Numbered from the stretch's first letter, positions 1 to 8,108 are shown. The stretch: 15,176 bases of DNA from Flammeovirgaceae bacterium (GCA_947457025.1 CANGUI010000013.1:1-15176); one strand, 5' to 3'. Numbers and translations: made by a program. The notes: generated by a model not told the origin, from the sequence alone.

Positions 1-2
1 AG

Positions 3-152
3 TGGCTCCAATCGGAGCCAAGGATGCCTCGCCAAGAGGCAAAACCTCTGATGAAGAGTCTGCCAGAAGTAAAAATTGACGAAAACTTGCCAAAAAAAAA
101 CAGAATCGAAAATTTACTTCGCAAAAATCGGGTTATTAGAGACCCCCTTTAA
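3..152 (+). CDS. C-terminal tail of an unidentified gene entering from the left edge (partial)
   Basis: This frame is open from the window edge to a TAA at 150-152 and gives 49 residues ending in a charged stretch, ENLLRKNRVIRDPL. I do not recognise a family. The case for coding is base composition by codon position. Over the first 25 codons this frame has high G+C at position 1, low at position 2 and intermediate at position 3, as expected of a real gene. The neighbouring + frame, open to a TGA at 77-79, has the reverse pattern. If real, the gene is convergent with the thioredoxin gene and their 3' ends overlap by 17 bp. Two short hairpins (4-19 and 26-40) lie in the same stretch, so untranslated 3' sequence is the alternative. 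An open run of 49 codons is not strong evidence on its own. Confidence 0.35.
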   Translation, partial: WLQSEPRMPRQEAKPLMKSLPEVKIDENLPKKNRIENLLRKNRVIRDPL

Positions 153-522
153 TAAATCGGAGCAGATCCTGCTTGGAGCTGTAGCCTACCTGTTGATGAA
201 TCACTTTACCATGAAGATCCATGAGCAGCAGGTTAGGTATGGAGCGAATCCCATAACGGGAGGCAAGGGCAGCCTCAGAATCGATATCAATTTTCACCGG
301 AATGAAATTCTTTTTGATTTCTTCCGCCTCAGCAGTGCTCCACACTTCCATGTCCATTTTCTTACAGGGGCCGCACCAGGTTGCACAGAAGTCTACCAGG
401 ATCAGCTTGTTATTCGCGCGGGCAGCCATTTGAGCCAACGGCAAGTCGTACAGCCAGCCACTATTTTGTGCTGAAAGAGAAAAAGAGTTTAGGGACAACA
501 ACAGAATTAACACGCGTCTCAT
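136..522 (-). CDS. Secreted (periplasmic) thioredoxin-fold protein
   Basis: A 128-residue protein with a cleavable signal peptide (residues 1-18, hydrophobic core LILLLSL, cleavage near SLSA-Q) followed by one thioredoxin domain. The active site WCGPC is at residues 49-53 and the expected cis-proline is at P96 (SIP). The preceding strand KLILVDFCATWC is typical of the fold. CGPC is the classical thioredoxin motif, so with an export signal it most likely reduces or exchanges disulfides in the periplasm, as DsbD-gamma or TlpA-like proteins do. The substrate is unknown. Cys46, four residues before the active site, is an extra cysteine. The ATG at 520-522 sits directly before the signal peptide and has no visible Shine-Dalgarno. 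The next gene upstream on the same strand, the transglycosylase, ends 86 bp away, and a promoter-like element lies in that gap, so it is probably transcribed on its own as well as by read-through. Confidence 0.9.
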   Translation of the reverse strand: MRRVLILLLSLNSFSLSAQNSGWLYDLPLAQMAARANNKLILVDFCATWCGPCKKMDMEVWSTAEAEEIKKNFIPVKIDIDSEAALASRYGIRSIPNLLLMDLHGKVIHQQVGYSSKQDLLRFIKGGL

Positions 523-568
523 AGAATATCCGATTTTAGTAAAGGGTATGAATGAATCAATGTCATAT

Positions 569-576
569 CAAAATTA
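569..576 (-). promoter_or_regulatory. Candidate -7 promoter element for the thioredoxin gene
   Basis: Read on the minus strand this is TAATTTTG, an exact match to the Bacteroidota -7 consensus TAnnTTTG. It lies 46 bp upstream of the thioredoxin ATG, which would give a leader of about 40 nt. I see no well-spaced TTTG -33 element, and the surrounding DNA is AT-rich, so a chance match is possible. Confidence 0.4.
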
Positions 577-608
577 CAAAAAATATTCTTTCATTGGGCT
601 CAGCAGCG

Positions 609-2027
609 CTATTTCAGGTGGATTTTATATTCTTCAAACCTGCCCAATACTTCCCGTACGTAGTGAACAGGTCCTTCGCACCGGCAATAGCCTCCGGCTG
701 CAACGGGGTCGCGATAGAACCGTGGCTGCGATTTTTGTAGCAGGTAGTAGGCAACATGATCCTCCCAGATCCGGGGATTCCGACCGTACTTACGGGTGAG
801 GTTGCGGGCATCAATAACGTGGGTGATGCCTACGTTGTAGGAGGCCAGCACAAACTTGATGCGCTCATCGGGATCAGCGATGGTTTTGGCCCACTGCGTT
901 TCAAGGAATTGAAAGAATTTCACTCCGGCGCGGATGTTTTGTACCGGTTCAAGCGGATCTGCGGCGCCAAACTGAAGAGCTGTTTCCGGCATTAACTGCA
1001 TCAAGCCCTGAGCACCGGCCCACGAGGTGGCATCCGGTTTAAAGTTAGACTCGGTGTAGATGATCGCGCCAAGCAGACGCCAGTCCCAGCCCAGCTCGGA
1101 GGCCCCCCGCTTTATTTCATCATCCCACGGCGAGAGTTTCCCGCCCGAAATCGAAGAATAGTCGGACGTGCCGCGAATGGCCAGCGTACGCGGGCTGTTA
1201 AAATACTTGTCGTATATAATCTTCAGGTATCCGGATTTCCTGATTTTCCGCAGCCAGCTGTCAAGGGCATCTTGTAACTCGGGGGCATTGTTGCGCACCG
1301 CCCAGCCGATTTGTTGAGGCAAACTAACCAGCGTTTTCACATCGAGGTTGTTGTAGTATGTAGCATTTACCATCGCCAGGGTTTGATCCGTCACCGTAAA
1401 GTCGATCTCGCCATCGGCAACACGCCGGATGAGAGCCTCGGTTTCGGCGCCCGCACTGTCTTCTCGAATGATAATCTCACCACCAATTTCCTCTGACAAA
1501 TTTCTCAGCCTGGTAGCAAAAGCGGAGCCCTGCATTACGTACACTTCGCGGCCAATGAGTTCGGCAGGTTCGCGGATCATGGCACGTTCGGCCTGCTCAG
1601 GATCCGAGCGCCAGTTCGGGGCTTTCCGTTGTACCAACACCTGACTGGTTTGAAATAGGGGCTGAGTAAACTGCACATATTTTCGGCGTTCTTTTGTGAT
1701 GGTGAGGGGAAAGGCGAGTACATCGCCCCCGCCGGTGTTCAACTGGTTGATCGATTCTTCCACCCCAGAAATCACTTTGATTTTCAATTGTAGGTTGAGG
1801 TGGTCGGCCAGGTTCTGCAGCAATTCGTACTCGAAGCCCATTGAGCGGCCTTTATAGATGAAATAGCTCACCGAGTTGTTGTCCACAAGGGCACGCATAA
1901 AACCCTGGCGGCGCAGTTCGGGCAGGTCGGTAGCGACCTGGGGAAATGCCACGATGGTTTCCCGGGTGCGGGAGGGGCAGCCTGCGAGCACCAGGATGAA
2001 AAGCAGTAGCGTCAGCGGTCTCACCAC
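609..2027 (-). CDS. mltF: MltF-type lytic murein transglycosylase lipoprotein (SBP_bac_3 + SLT)
   Basis: A 472-residue protein. Residues 1-17 form a lipoprotein leader with lipobox LAGC (Cys17), so it should be lipid-anchored, probably in the outer membrane. Residues about 40-278 resemble a type-3 periplasmic solute-binding domain. Residues about 300-440 are an SLT lysozyme-like domain: catalytic Glu326 in YTESNF, then GAQGLMQLMP (338-347) and ASYNVG (395-400). This order is the MltF architecture. The family cleaves the MurNAc-GlcNAc bond of peptidoglycan to give 1,6-anhydro products, and the N-terminal domain modulates activity. The start codon is GTG at 2025-2027 (the next codon is also GTG). 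I chose it because it gives a complete lipoprotein leader and no ATG lies nearby. The gene begins only 24 bp after the receptor terminator, so its own promoter has little room. Cys448 and Cys450 near the C-terminus are unexplained. Confidence 0.92.
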   Translation of the reverse strand: MVRPLTLLLFILVLAGCPSRTRETIVAFPQVATDLPELRRQGFMRALVDNNSVSYFIYKGRSMGFEYELLQNLADHLNLQLKIKVISGVEESINQLNTGGGDVLAFPLTITKERRKYVQFTQPLFQTSQVLVQRKAPNWRSDPEQAERAMIREPAELIGREVYVMQGSAFATRLRNLSEEIGGEIIIREDSAGAETEALIRRVADGEIDFTVTDQTLAMVNATYYNNLDVKTLVSLPQQIGWAVRNNAPELQDALDSWLRKIRKSGYLKIIYDKYFNSPRTLAIRGTSDYSSISGGKLSPWDDEIKRGASELGWDWRLLGAIIYTESNFKPDATSWAGAQGLMQLMPETALQFGAADPLEPVQNIRAGVKFFQFLETQWAKTIADPDERIKFVLASYNVGITHVIDARNLTRKYGRNPRIWEDHVAYYLLQKSQPRFYRDPVAAGGYCRCEGPVHYVREVLGRFEEYKIHLK

Positions 2028-2038
2028 CTGAAAGTAGC

Positions 2039-2046
2039 CAAAATTG
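2039..2046 (-). promoter_or_regulatory. Weak -7-like element just before the mltF start
   Basis: The minus strand reads CAATTTTG, seven of eight positions of TAnnTTTG. It is squeezed between the terminator and the GTG start at 2027. Transcription from it would begin within a few bases of the start codon, giving a nearly leaderless mRNA. No convincing -33 box is seen, so this is tentative. Confidence 0.2.
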
Positions 2047-2051
2047 CCGCA

Positions 2052-2086
2052 AAAAAAAAGAGACCGCAGCGCGGCCTCTTTTTTTT
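2052..2086 (-). terminator. Rho-independent terminator after the TonB-dependent receptor gene (bidirectional form)
   Basis: The left arm 2052-2067 pairs with the right arm 2071-2086 around a 3-nt loop (2068-2070). There is one A/C mismatch (2063/2075), a CCGC/GCGG core, and flanking A-tract and T-tract. On the minus strand it begins 17 bp after the receptor stop codon and ends in a run of nine T, which suits termination of receptor transcripts. It is nearly symmetric and could also stop + strand transcription, though no + strand gene feeds it here. Confidence 0.85.
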
Positions 2087-2103
2087 AGAGTAAGACGCTT
2101 CGA

Positions 2104-5100
2104 TCAGTTAAAAATATAGCGAACGCCCAATTGCATTTGCCAAACGTCTCCAATGGTTGTAGACGTATCAAACGTGCTGCTGATGGGTACCACTACACCA
2201 TTTGTAACCGTGAGCGGAGTTAACCGATAAACAGGTTGGCCCTGGGCATTTACCGAACGGAAATTGAGCGGAGTTGCCGCCACGTTTCTCCACCCTACAC
2301 CCCATTTGTCGTTGATCAGGTTTCCAACGTTGATGATGTCAGCGCGTACTTGCAATGTGTTTCGCTTACCATTGATGTTCAGGTAAAAATCCTGAGCGAT
2401 CGAAAGGTCAGCGGTGTACACCCACGGGCGCAACACACCGTTGCGCTCAGCAAAACCACCTCTACGGCTGTTTAGGTACTCATCTTGCCGGATGAACGCA
2501 TCCCAATCCAACGCCTGTTGCGCGGCGGTGTACGGTGCTGTTGCACCGGTAGGTGTATAGGTTTCAAAAAACATCTCTGAAATCGCACGCGGGATGTAAA
2601 TCAAATCGTTGTTCGCAGCATCGCCATTCATGTCGTTCGAATAGCGGTAGCTAAAGCGGCCGGATGTGCGGCCTTCCCAGAATAAGGAAACTTGAGTAGC
2701 AAAGTTTTTTGCATACTCTTTGCGATAGCCCAAGCTGGCAATGATGCGGTGACGTTGATCCTGATTGTTGAATTCCAACGAAGGATTGTTGGGATCGGCT
2801 GCGGTAGGATTGTTCGTCCAGCTACCACGGGCGATCGAACCCGCGTCAATCAGGTTCTTGGCACGGCCAAAGTTGTACGCGGCCATTCCAAAGAATCCTT
2901 TCGTCAGCGGCTTCTCAATTTTGAAGGCGAGCGACTGCGAATATCCTTGGTTTGTGTTGGTCAACACTTCCGCGCTGGTAACCGTGTACGCGCCGGTAAT
3001 CAACCTGTTGGAAGTCCAACGCGGGCGGCCGTCTGGAAGGCCGAACGTGGTCTGCGCACCAGGGAGGTTAGCGTTATAATACATCACTCCATTAACGTCT
3101 TGAGAGTAGATGAATTCCACCGTACCGATTAAACCGAGCGGTAATTTTTGGTCGACCGCGATGTTCGAGCGCCAGGTTTGCGGGAACTTAAAGTCTGGGT
3201 CGGTAACGGCCAACTCAACGGAGCTGGGCAGCGTAGCGGTTGCGGGAATATAGCGGGCCGGATCGGGATTGAAGGGCCGAGCGGTGGTGTTCGTAGATTG
3301 TTCGAAACCAGTCAGCACCCCGTTGTTTCCGATCTGATTAGAAATCCAAACGAATGGCGGCCGACCAGTAAATAAGCCAGTTCCTCCGCGTACCTGCGTG
3401 GTGCGGTTGTTAAACACATCCCAGTTAAAACCTAAGCGCGGAGAAACCAGCATAGATGCTTTTGGCAGTTGGGCGGTATTGAGGCGTAACGGGTTGCCGG
3501 CCTGATCACGGAACTGTAGGGGCTCAACCCGATTGTTGAAAAACCCGGTCTCGTCAAATTGCGGGCGGTCAACACGGATACCCGCAGTAATCTTCAGGTT
3601 ATCGATCGGTGTGAATTCATCTTGTAAGTACAAGCCCGCATAAGTTACTTTGCTCGGCTGTACCGGCTCTGCGCCGCCGGGCAACCCGGAATAACGGAGT
3701 TGGAATAGTGCCAGCGAAGGGTCGTTGGCCGTGTTTGCATCTGTAGCCGCATAAAAATCGGCTAAGCTTCTGTAGACATAAACACTTTGCGAGCCTGGGA
3801 AGAACACGTTTTCAAAAGAAAGACGCTCCAAATTCAAACCAGCGGTAATGGTGTGCTTGCCCGCATAGTATGTAAAGTTGTTTTGCAACTGGAACGTGTT
3901 ATAGTTCAACTTGTTGTTTGGCGTGAACGGCTCAAATCCGAACGAGATGTAAGTAGTACCTGCGTTTTGAATCTCAACCAACGGGAAGAACGAGCCGCGC
4001 GAGCCGCGATCTTCGTTTTGGGCCGTATATCCGATCATAAATTGATTGGTCATCTTTGAATTCAGTCGCGAATTCAACTCGGCGATAACAGAATGGATGG
4101 ATTCTTTCTGAATATAATTCGTATTTTGGTAATTTAATGCGCTATTGCTGGATCTGCGGTTACCGAAGCCTAAGGAGTTACTATTGCTCGCCAATACGTC
4201 GGTCTCTGAAATCAAACCATTGTAGCGCAAACTCAATTTGTGCTTCTGGTTAATGTTATAATCCAATTTCACCAAAAACTTGTCGCTCGTGGTCTCATTA
4301 TTGTAGCCTTCGTAAGGACCAGTCTCATATCCGTAGGTGTTGCGAAGAAAGCTACTCAGTTGATCGAGATCCGTCTTGAGCACTCGGGTTACGTTACCCG
4401 TAACTGTTTCTCCACCCAGATTTGAACGAAAATCAGTAGCTGGGTCGGTTCTACGCTCAGACTCTGCATTTACAAAGAAGAAAAGTTTGTCTTTAATGAT
4501 CGGGCCGCCCAGGCGGAATCCATATTGATTTACGGTAAAGTTATTCGTTATCACGTCCCGACCTTTTGCCTTATCGCCTACAAATGACTCGTTACGGGTA
4601 TTGTAAAACACGGAGCCGCTAAACTCATTCGTTCCGCTGCGGGTAACCGCGTTTACGCCCGCGCCTACGAAACCTGCCTGGCGCACATCAAACGGCGCTA
4701 TGTTTACCTGAATTTCCTCAATCGCATCCAGTGAAATGGGCGTTGAGCCAGTACGACCGCCCGGCTGGGCAGCCAAGCCGAAACTGTTGTTCAGCGATGA
4801 ACCGTCAACGGTAATATTGTTGAAACGCGCATCTGCACCGACAAAAGACTGGCCGCTGGCCTGCGGCGTCAAACGGGTAAAGTCATTGATCGAACGGCTG
4901 ATGGTGGGTAGTGTGTTAATCGTTTGCTTCGTGATGTTTGTGGCAGCACCGGTACGGTCGGACGAAAACACATCGTTTTTCGAACCCGTGACCACTACCG
5001 TCTCTAACTCTGTGCTCTGCTCAGAAAGTTGGGCGCTCAGGTTGGTTGCAGTACCTAGGCTTAGAAATACGTCAGTGAAGGTTTTCTCTTGGTAGCCCAC

Positions 5101-5352
5101 AAATGACACCTTAACGGTGTAGGGACCGCCAATCCGCATTCCCGGGATGGTATAACGCCCGTCCGTCAGGGTAATCGTTCCGTAGGTGGTTCCAGACGGT
5201 GTGTGGGTGGCCACAACGTTGGCACCAGGTAAGCCTTCTCCTTTAGAATCAGTAATCTTGCCACTGATGGAGGCATTGGTAACACCTTGCGCAAACAGGC
5301 CCGTTCCGGCCGTCAGCATAAGAACTACCGTGAGTTGTAGAATTTTTCTCAT
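2104..5352 (-). CDS. TonB-dependent outer-membrane receptor, Oar-like, with carboxypeptidase-regulatory-like domain
   Basis: A 1082-residue protein. The signal peptide is residues 1-21 (cleavage near LFA-Q). Residues about 26-112 form a carboxypeptidase-regulatory-like beta-sandwich (SGKITDSKGEGLPGANV, then TDGRYTIPGM). A TonB-box-like ETVVVTG follows at 117-123, then a plug at about 125-245 (FNNITVDGSSLNNSFG; IEEIQVNIAPFDVRQAGF) and a long beta barrel to the C-terminal strand MQLGVRYIFN. The protein should be an energised outer-membrane channel. Oar-type members are linked in other bacteria to protein export or adhesion rather than a single nutrient. There is no SusD-like partner next to it, which argues against a standard glycan-utilisation locus. 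The ATG at 5350-5352 immediately precedes the signal peptide. The gene has its own terminator and is divergent from a secreted M14 peptidase. The substrate cannot be told from the sequence. Confidence 0.93.
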   Translation of the reverse strand: MRKILQLTVVLMLTAGTGLFAQGVTNASISGKITDSKGEGLPGANVVATHTPSGTTYGTITLTDGRYTIPGMRIGGPYTVKVSFVGYQEKTFTDVFLSLGTATNLSAQLSEQSTELETVVVTGSKNDVFSSDRTGAATNITKQTINTLPTISRSINDFTRLTPQASGQSFVGADARFNNITVDGSSLNNSFGLAAQPGGRTGSTPISLDAIEEIQVNIAPFDVRQAGFVGAGVNAVTRSGTNEFSGSVFYNTRNESFVGDKAKGRDVITNNFTVNQYGFRLGGPIIKDKLFFFVNAESERRTDPATDFRSNLGGETVTGNVTRVLKTDLDQLSSFLRNTYGYETGPYEGYNNETTSDKFLVKLDYNINQKHKLSLRYNGLISETDVLASNSNSLGFGNRRSSNSALNYQNTNYIQKESIHSVIAELNSRLNSKMTNQFMIGYTAQNEDRGSRGSFFPLVEIQNAGTTYISFGFEPFTPNNKLNYNTFQLQNNFTYYAGKHTITAGLNLERLSFENVFFPGSQSVYVYRSLADFYAATDANTANDPSLALFQLRYSGLPGGAEPVQPSKVTYAGLYLQDEFTPIDNLKITAGIRVDRPQFDETGFFNNRVEPLQFRDQAGNPLRLNTAQLPKASMLVSPRLGFNWDVFNNRTTQVRGGTGLFTGRPPFVWISNQIGNNGVLTGFEQSTNTTARPFNPDPARYIPATATLPSSVELAVTDPDFKFPQTWRSNIAVDQKLPLGLIGTVEFIYSQDVNGVMYYNANLPGAQTTFGLPDGRPRWTSNRLITGAYTVTSAEVLTNTNQGYSQSLAFKIEKPLTKGFFGMAAYNFGRAKNLIDAGSIARGSWTNNPTAADPNNPSLEFNNQDQRHRIIASLGYRKEYAKNFATQVSLFWEGRTSGRFSYRYSNDMNGDAANNDLIYIPRAISEMFFETYTPTGATAPYTAAQQALDWDAFIRQDEYLNSRRGGFAERNGVLRPWVYTADLSIAQDFYLNINGKRNTLQVRADIINVGNLINDKWGVGWRNVAATPLNFRSVNAQGQPVYRLTPLTVTNGVVVPISSTFDTSTTIGDVWQMQLGVRYIFN

Positions 5353-5383
5353 ACGATTGGTTTTAGTTTAGTAAATCGGCTTG

Positions 5384-5391
5384 CAAAAATA
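5384..5391 (-). promoter_or_regulatory. Candidate -7 promoter element for the TonB-dependent receptor
   Basis: The minus strand reads TATTTTTG, an exact match to TAnnTTTG, 31 bp upstream of the receptor ATG. This predicts a leader of about 25 nt. A TTTG lies just upstream but only 9 bp away, too close for a canonical -33. The palindrome at 5447-5463 is about 55 bp further upstream, a position that would suit an activator. Confidence 0.45.
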
Positions 5392-5446
5392 CCAGCTGAA
5401 CAAATAGGAAAGGACTCGATCTGCTTTATCGGTTTTAGAAAAGTAG

Positions 5447-5463
5447 CTGTTAAAGTTTAACAG
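5447..5463. promoter_or_regulatory. Perfect 17-bp palindrome (8+1+8), candidate operator shared by receptor and peptidase genes
   Basis: The sequence CTGTTAAA-G-TTTAACAG is a perfect inverted repeat around the single central base 5455. The centre is 103 bp from the receptor ATG and 104 bp from the peptidase ATG, so it is symmetric between the two divergent genes. It has no T-tract and is not a terminator. A dimeric regulator site is the simplest reading, but which protein binds it, if any, is unknown. Confidence 0.5.
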
Positions 5464-5558
5464 AACCATAACAAACCAAAGTCGGCAATCCGCGCTTTTC
5501 TGGCCCTTTGCAAAACGCTGCGAATTTAGATGTTGACCCAAAGTAAACCTAATTTGAG

Positions 5559-8108
5559 ATGAACAAGCATTTTTTCTCTTTTTTAAGCCTGATTTTTTAC
5601 TCGTTTTCAGCGTTTTCGCAGCCAAAACTTGAATACTACCTTCCGGAAAAGACCAGCCTGAACCCGGCCATCCCGACACCTGCTGCCGTAATCGGCCACG
5701 AAGTCGGAGAGTGGCACATCACCCACGACCGACTTGTGCAATACATGTATGCCCTCGACCAGGCCTCCGACCGGATCTCCCTTGCGGTGATGGGTAAAAC
5801 CTACGAAGGGCGACCGCTGCTCCTGCTCACGATCACAGCCCCCGACAACCATCAAAACATTGAAAAAATCCGGCAAGAGCATCTGCTTCTCTCGGATGCC
5901 GGCAAATCGGGTGGGCTTGATCTCACGAAGATGCCTGCTGTATTTTACCTCGGCTGCAGCATTCACGGCAACGAGGCCAGCGGCGCCAATGCCGGGCTGG
6001 TCATGGCGTACTACCTGGCCGCCGCGCAGGGGCCGGAAATCGAAAGCTACCTCCGCAACACCGTCATCCTGTTCGATCCGAGTTTCAATCCCGATGGCCT
6101 CCAACGGTTTGCCGGCTGGGTAAACGCACGTAAAAGCGTGCACATCGCTACCGATGCAAATGATATTGAACACAACGAAGCATGGCCCGGAGGGAGGTTT
6201 AACCATTATTGGTTCGATCTGAACCGCGATTGGCTGGTAGCCCAGCACCCCGAATCGCAGGCCCGTGTAAAACAATTTCAGTCCTGGCGCCCCAATGTAC
6301 TTACCGACCACCACGAGCAAGGCACGAATGCTACGTTTTTCTTCATGCCGGGCGTACCCTCTCGTGTTCATCCGCTTACCCCCGACAAAAATCAAGAGCT
6401 GACACGGAAGATGGGCACCTATCACGCGAAAGCGTTGGAGGAAATCGGCTCGCTCTACTTTACACAAGAGGGCTATGATGACTTTTATTATGGCAAGGGA
6501 TCGACCTATCCGGATATTCAGGGCTGCATCGGTATTCTGTTTGAACAGGCCAGCTCGCGCGGTCATGCCCAGGAGAGCACAAATGGTGTACTCACCTTTC
6601 CGTTCACCATCCGCAACCAATTTGTAACCATGCTCAGTTCGCTCCGCGCCGTTAATGAGTTGCGCGAAGAACTGCTGGCCTATCAGCGGGACGTATATAA
6701 AAATGCGGCAGCCGAAGCTGCACGCGATGTAGTTAAGGGCTATCTCTTCACCTCCGGCCCCGACCGCACCAAAGCGCATGCCTTTGCAGAACTTTTGCTG
6801 CGCCAGCAGGTTCAGATCCAAACCCTCCAGGCCACCCAAACCATCAACGGCAAGACCTTCGATAAGGAAAACACGTTTCTGGTAGCACTCAACCAGCCAC
6901 AGTACAAGTTGATTCAGTCTGCTTTCTACAAGCAACTGAAATTCAAAGACAGTCTTTTCTACGACATCTCCAGCTGGACACTGCCACAGGCGTTTGGTCT
7001 GGAGTACGAGGAAGTGAAAGTTCTGCCGGCTGCCAATCAACTCATGGCGCTGCCGATGCCGCAAGGCAGGCTTCTTGGCTCCGGTGACTATGCCTTTGTG
7101 TTTGAACCGTTCGGTTACTACACCCCCCGCGCGCTGTACCGATTGCTGAAGGAGGGGATTCGCGTAAAAGTCGCCAGTGAAGTGTTCCACGCCGGTGGAA
7201 AGGCATTTGCACGCGGTTCGTACCTCATTCCGGGCGATCAGGAAAAATCTCCCCAACTGATCCAATCGGTGATCCAGAAAATCGTAGCAGAAGATGCCGT
7301 GGATGTGCTGGCGCTGACGTCCGGCCTCGACTACCAGGGTGTGAGCCTGGGTAGCAGCTCGTTCACCACGTTGCGCAAACCCGAAATTGCGCTGGTTGTG
7401 GAAGGAGGTGTCTCTCCCACAGATGCAGGGGAAATCTGGCACCTGCTCGATACGCGGTTACACATGCCCGTGACGTTGCTCTCGGTCAATTCCCTCAACA
7501 CGATGCCGATTAATCGCTACAACACCATCATCCTGCCGGAAGGCAACTATGCGGCGTTGACCGATGGTACGAAAGAAAAGTTGAGAGCCTGGGTGCAGAG
7601 TGGCGGTGTGATCATTGGTTTTGAGCGGGCCGTTACGTGGTTGCACGGTGCAGGCCTGGCGAAATTTGACCTGAAAAAAGAAGAGGAGAAAAAAGAAGCG
7701 CCAAAGGCAAAGCCGTATTCAGCAATAGATGAAGACCGCGGAGCGCAGGAAACCAGCGGCGCCATTTTTGAGGCAGAGGGTGATCTTACGCATCCCCTGC
7801 TGTACGGGTACACGTCCCCGCGAATTCCGCTGTTTAAGTCCAACAATCTGTTCATGGAAAAGTCGAAGAATGCATACGCCAACCCCCTCGTGTTTGGCAA
7901 CAACCCGCTGATCAGTGGGTATATCGCAAAACCCAATCTCGAGCGGCTGAAAAATTCTTCCTGCCTGGGCATTGCTGCGCTTGGCCGTGGGCGCGTGATT
8001 GGCTTTACCGAAAACCAGGCGTTCCGTGCCTTTTGGTTGGGTACGAATCGATTATTGACAAATGCCATTTTCCTCGGTCCAATCATCAGCACAGAAGCCG
8101 GCCGGTAA
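5559..8108 (+). CDS. Secreted M14-family zinc carboxypeptidase with C-terminal amidotransferase-like domain
   Basis: An 849-residue protein with signal peptide 1-20 (cleavage near FS-Q). The M14 fold spans about residues 52-365. The zinc ligands are H136 and E139 in HGNE and a histidine in DHHEQG (H251 or H252). N222-R223 in DLNRDW matches the substrate-carboxylate-binding pair, and E329 in FEQASSRG is the likely catalytic glutamate. All key residues are present, so it is probably an active metallocarboxypeptidase acting on peptides outside the cytoplasm. Family members vary in specificity, so the substrate is open. After a middle region (about 390-600) comes a segment at about 606-690 resembling a class-I glutamine-amidotransferase or DJ-1-type fold (IALVVEGG; YNTIILPEG; LRAWVQSGGVIIGFE), then a Lys/Glu-rich insert (704-718) and a conserved-looking tail. 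The protein is about twice the length of a minimal M14 enzyme. The ATG is at 5559-5561, without a clear Shine-Dalgarno. It is divergent from the TonB-dependent receptor. Confidence 0.92.
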   Translation: MNKHFFSFLSLIFYSFSAFSQPKLEYYLPEKTSLNPAIPTPAAVIGHEVGEWHITHDRLVQYMYALDQASDRISLAVMGKTYEGRPLLLLTITAPDNHQNIEKIRQEHLLLSDAGKSGGLDLTKMPAVFYLGCSIHGNEASGANAGLVMAYYLAAAQGPEIESYLRNTVILFDPSFNPDGLQRFAGWVNARKSVHIATDANDIEHNEAWPGGRFNHYWFDLNRDWLVAQHPESQARVKQFQSWRPNVLTDHHEQGTNATFFFMPGVPSRVHPLTPDKNQELTRKMGTYHAKALEEIGSLYFTQEGYDDFYYGKGSTYPDIQGCIGILFEQASSRGHAQESTNGVLTFPFTIRNQFVTMLSSLRAVNELREELLAYQRDVYKNAAAEAARDVVKGYLFTSGPDRTKAHAFAELLLRQQVQIQTLQATQTINGKTFDKENTFLVALNQPQYKLIQSAFYKQLKFKDSLFYDISSWTLPQAFGLEYEEVKVLPAANQLMALPMPQGRLLGSGDYAFVFEPFGYYTPRALYRLLKEGIRVKVASEVFHAGGKAFARGSYLIPGDQEKSPQLIQSVIQKIVAEDAVDVLALTSGLDYQGVSLGSSSFTTLRKPEIALVVEGGVSPTDAGEIWHLLDTRLHMPVTLLSVNSLNTMPINRYNTIILPEGNYAALTDGTKEKLRAWVQSGGVIIGFERAVTWLHGAGLAKFDLKKEEEKKEAPKAKPYSAIDEDRGAQETSGAIFEAEGDLTHPLLYGYTSPRIPLFKSNNLFMEKSKNAYANPLVFGNNPLISGYIAKPNLERLKNSSCLGIAALGRGRVIGFTENQAFRAFWLGTNRLLTNAIFLGPIISTEAGR

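Noticed and set aside
92..100. Run of A considered as the T-tract of a minus-strand terminator for the thioredoxin gene
   Set aside because: No stem-loop precedes it on the minus strand.
5507..5556. TTTG at 5507-5510 with TAGATGTTG or TAATTTG as a peptidase promoter
   Set aside because: Neither downstream element matches TAnnTTTG exactly, the first is spaced 16 bp from the TTTG, and the second touches the start codon.
5607..7442. Open frame of 611 codons antisense to the M14 peptidase
   Set aside because: It lies wholly opposite a gene with complete catalytic motifs and signal peptide, and its translation shows no recognisable domain. It is a by-product of codon bias in the real gene.
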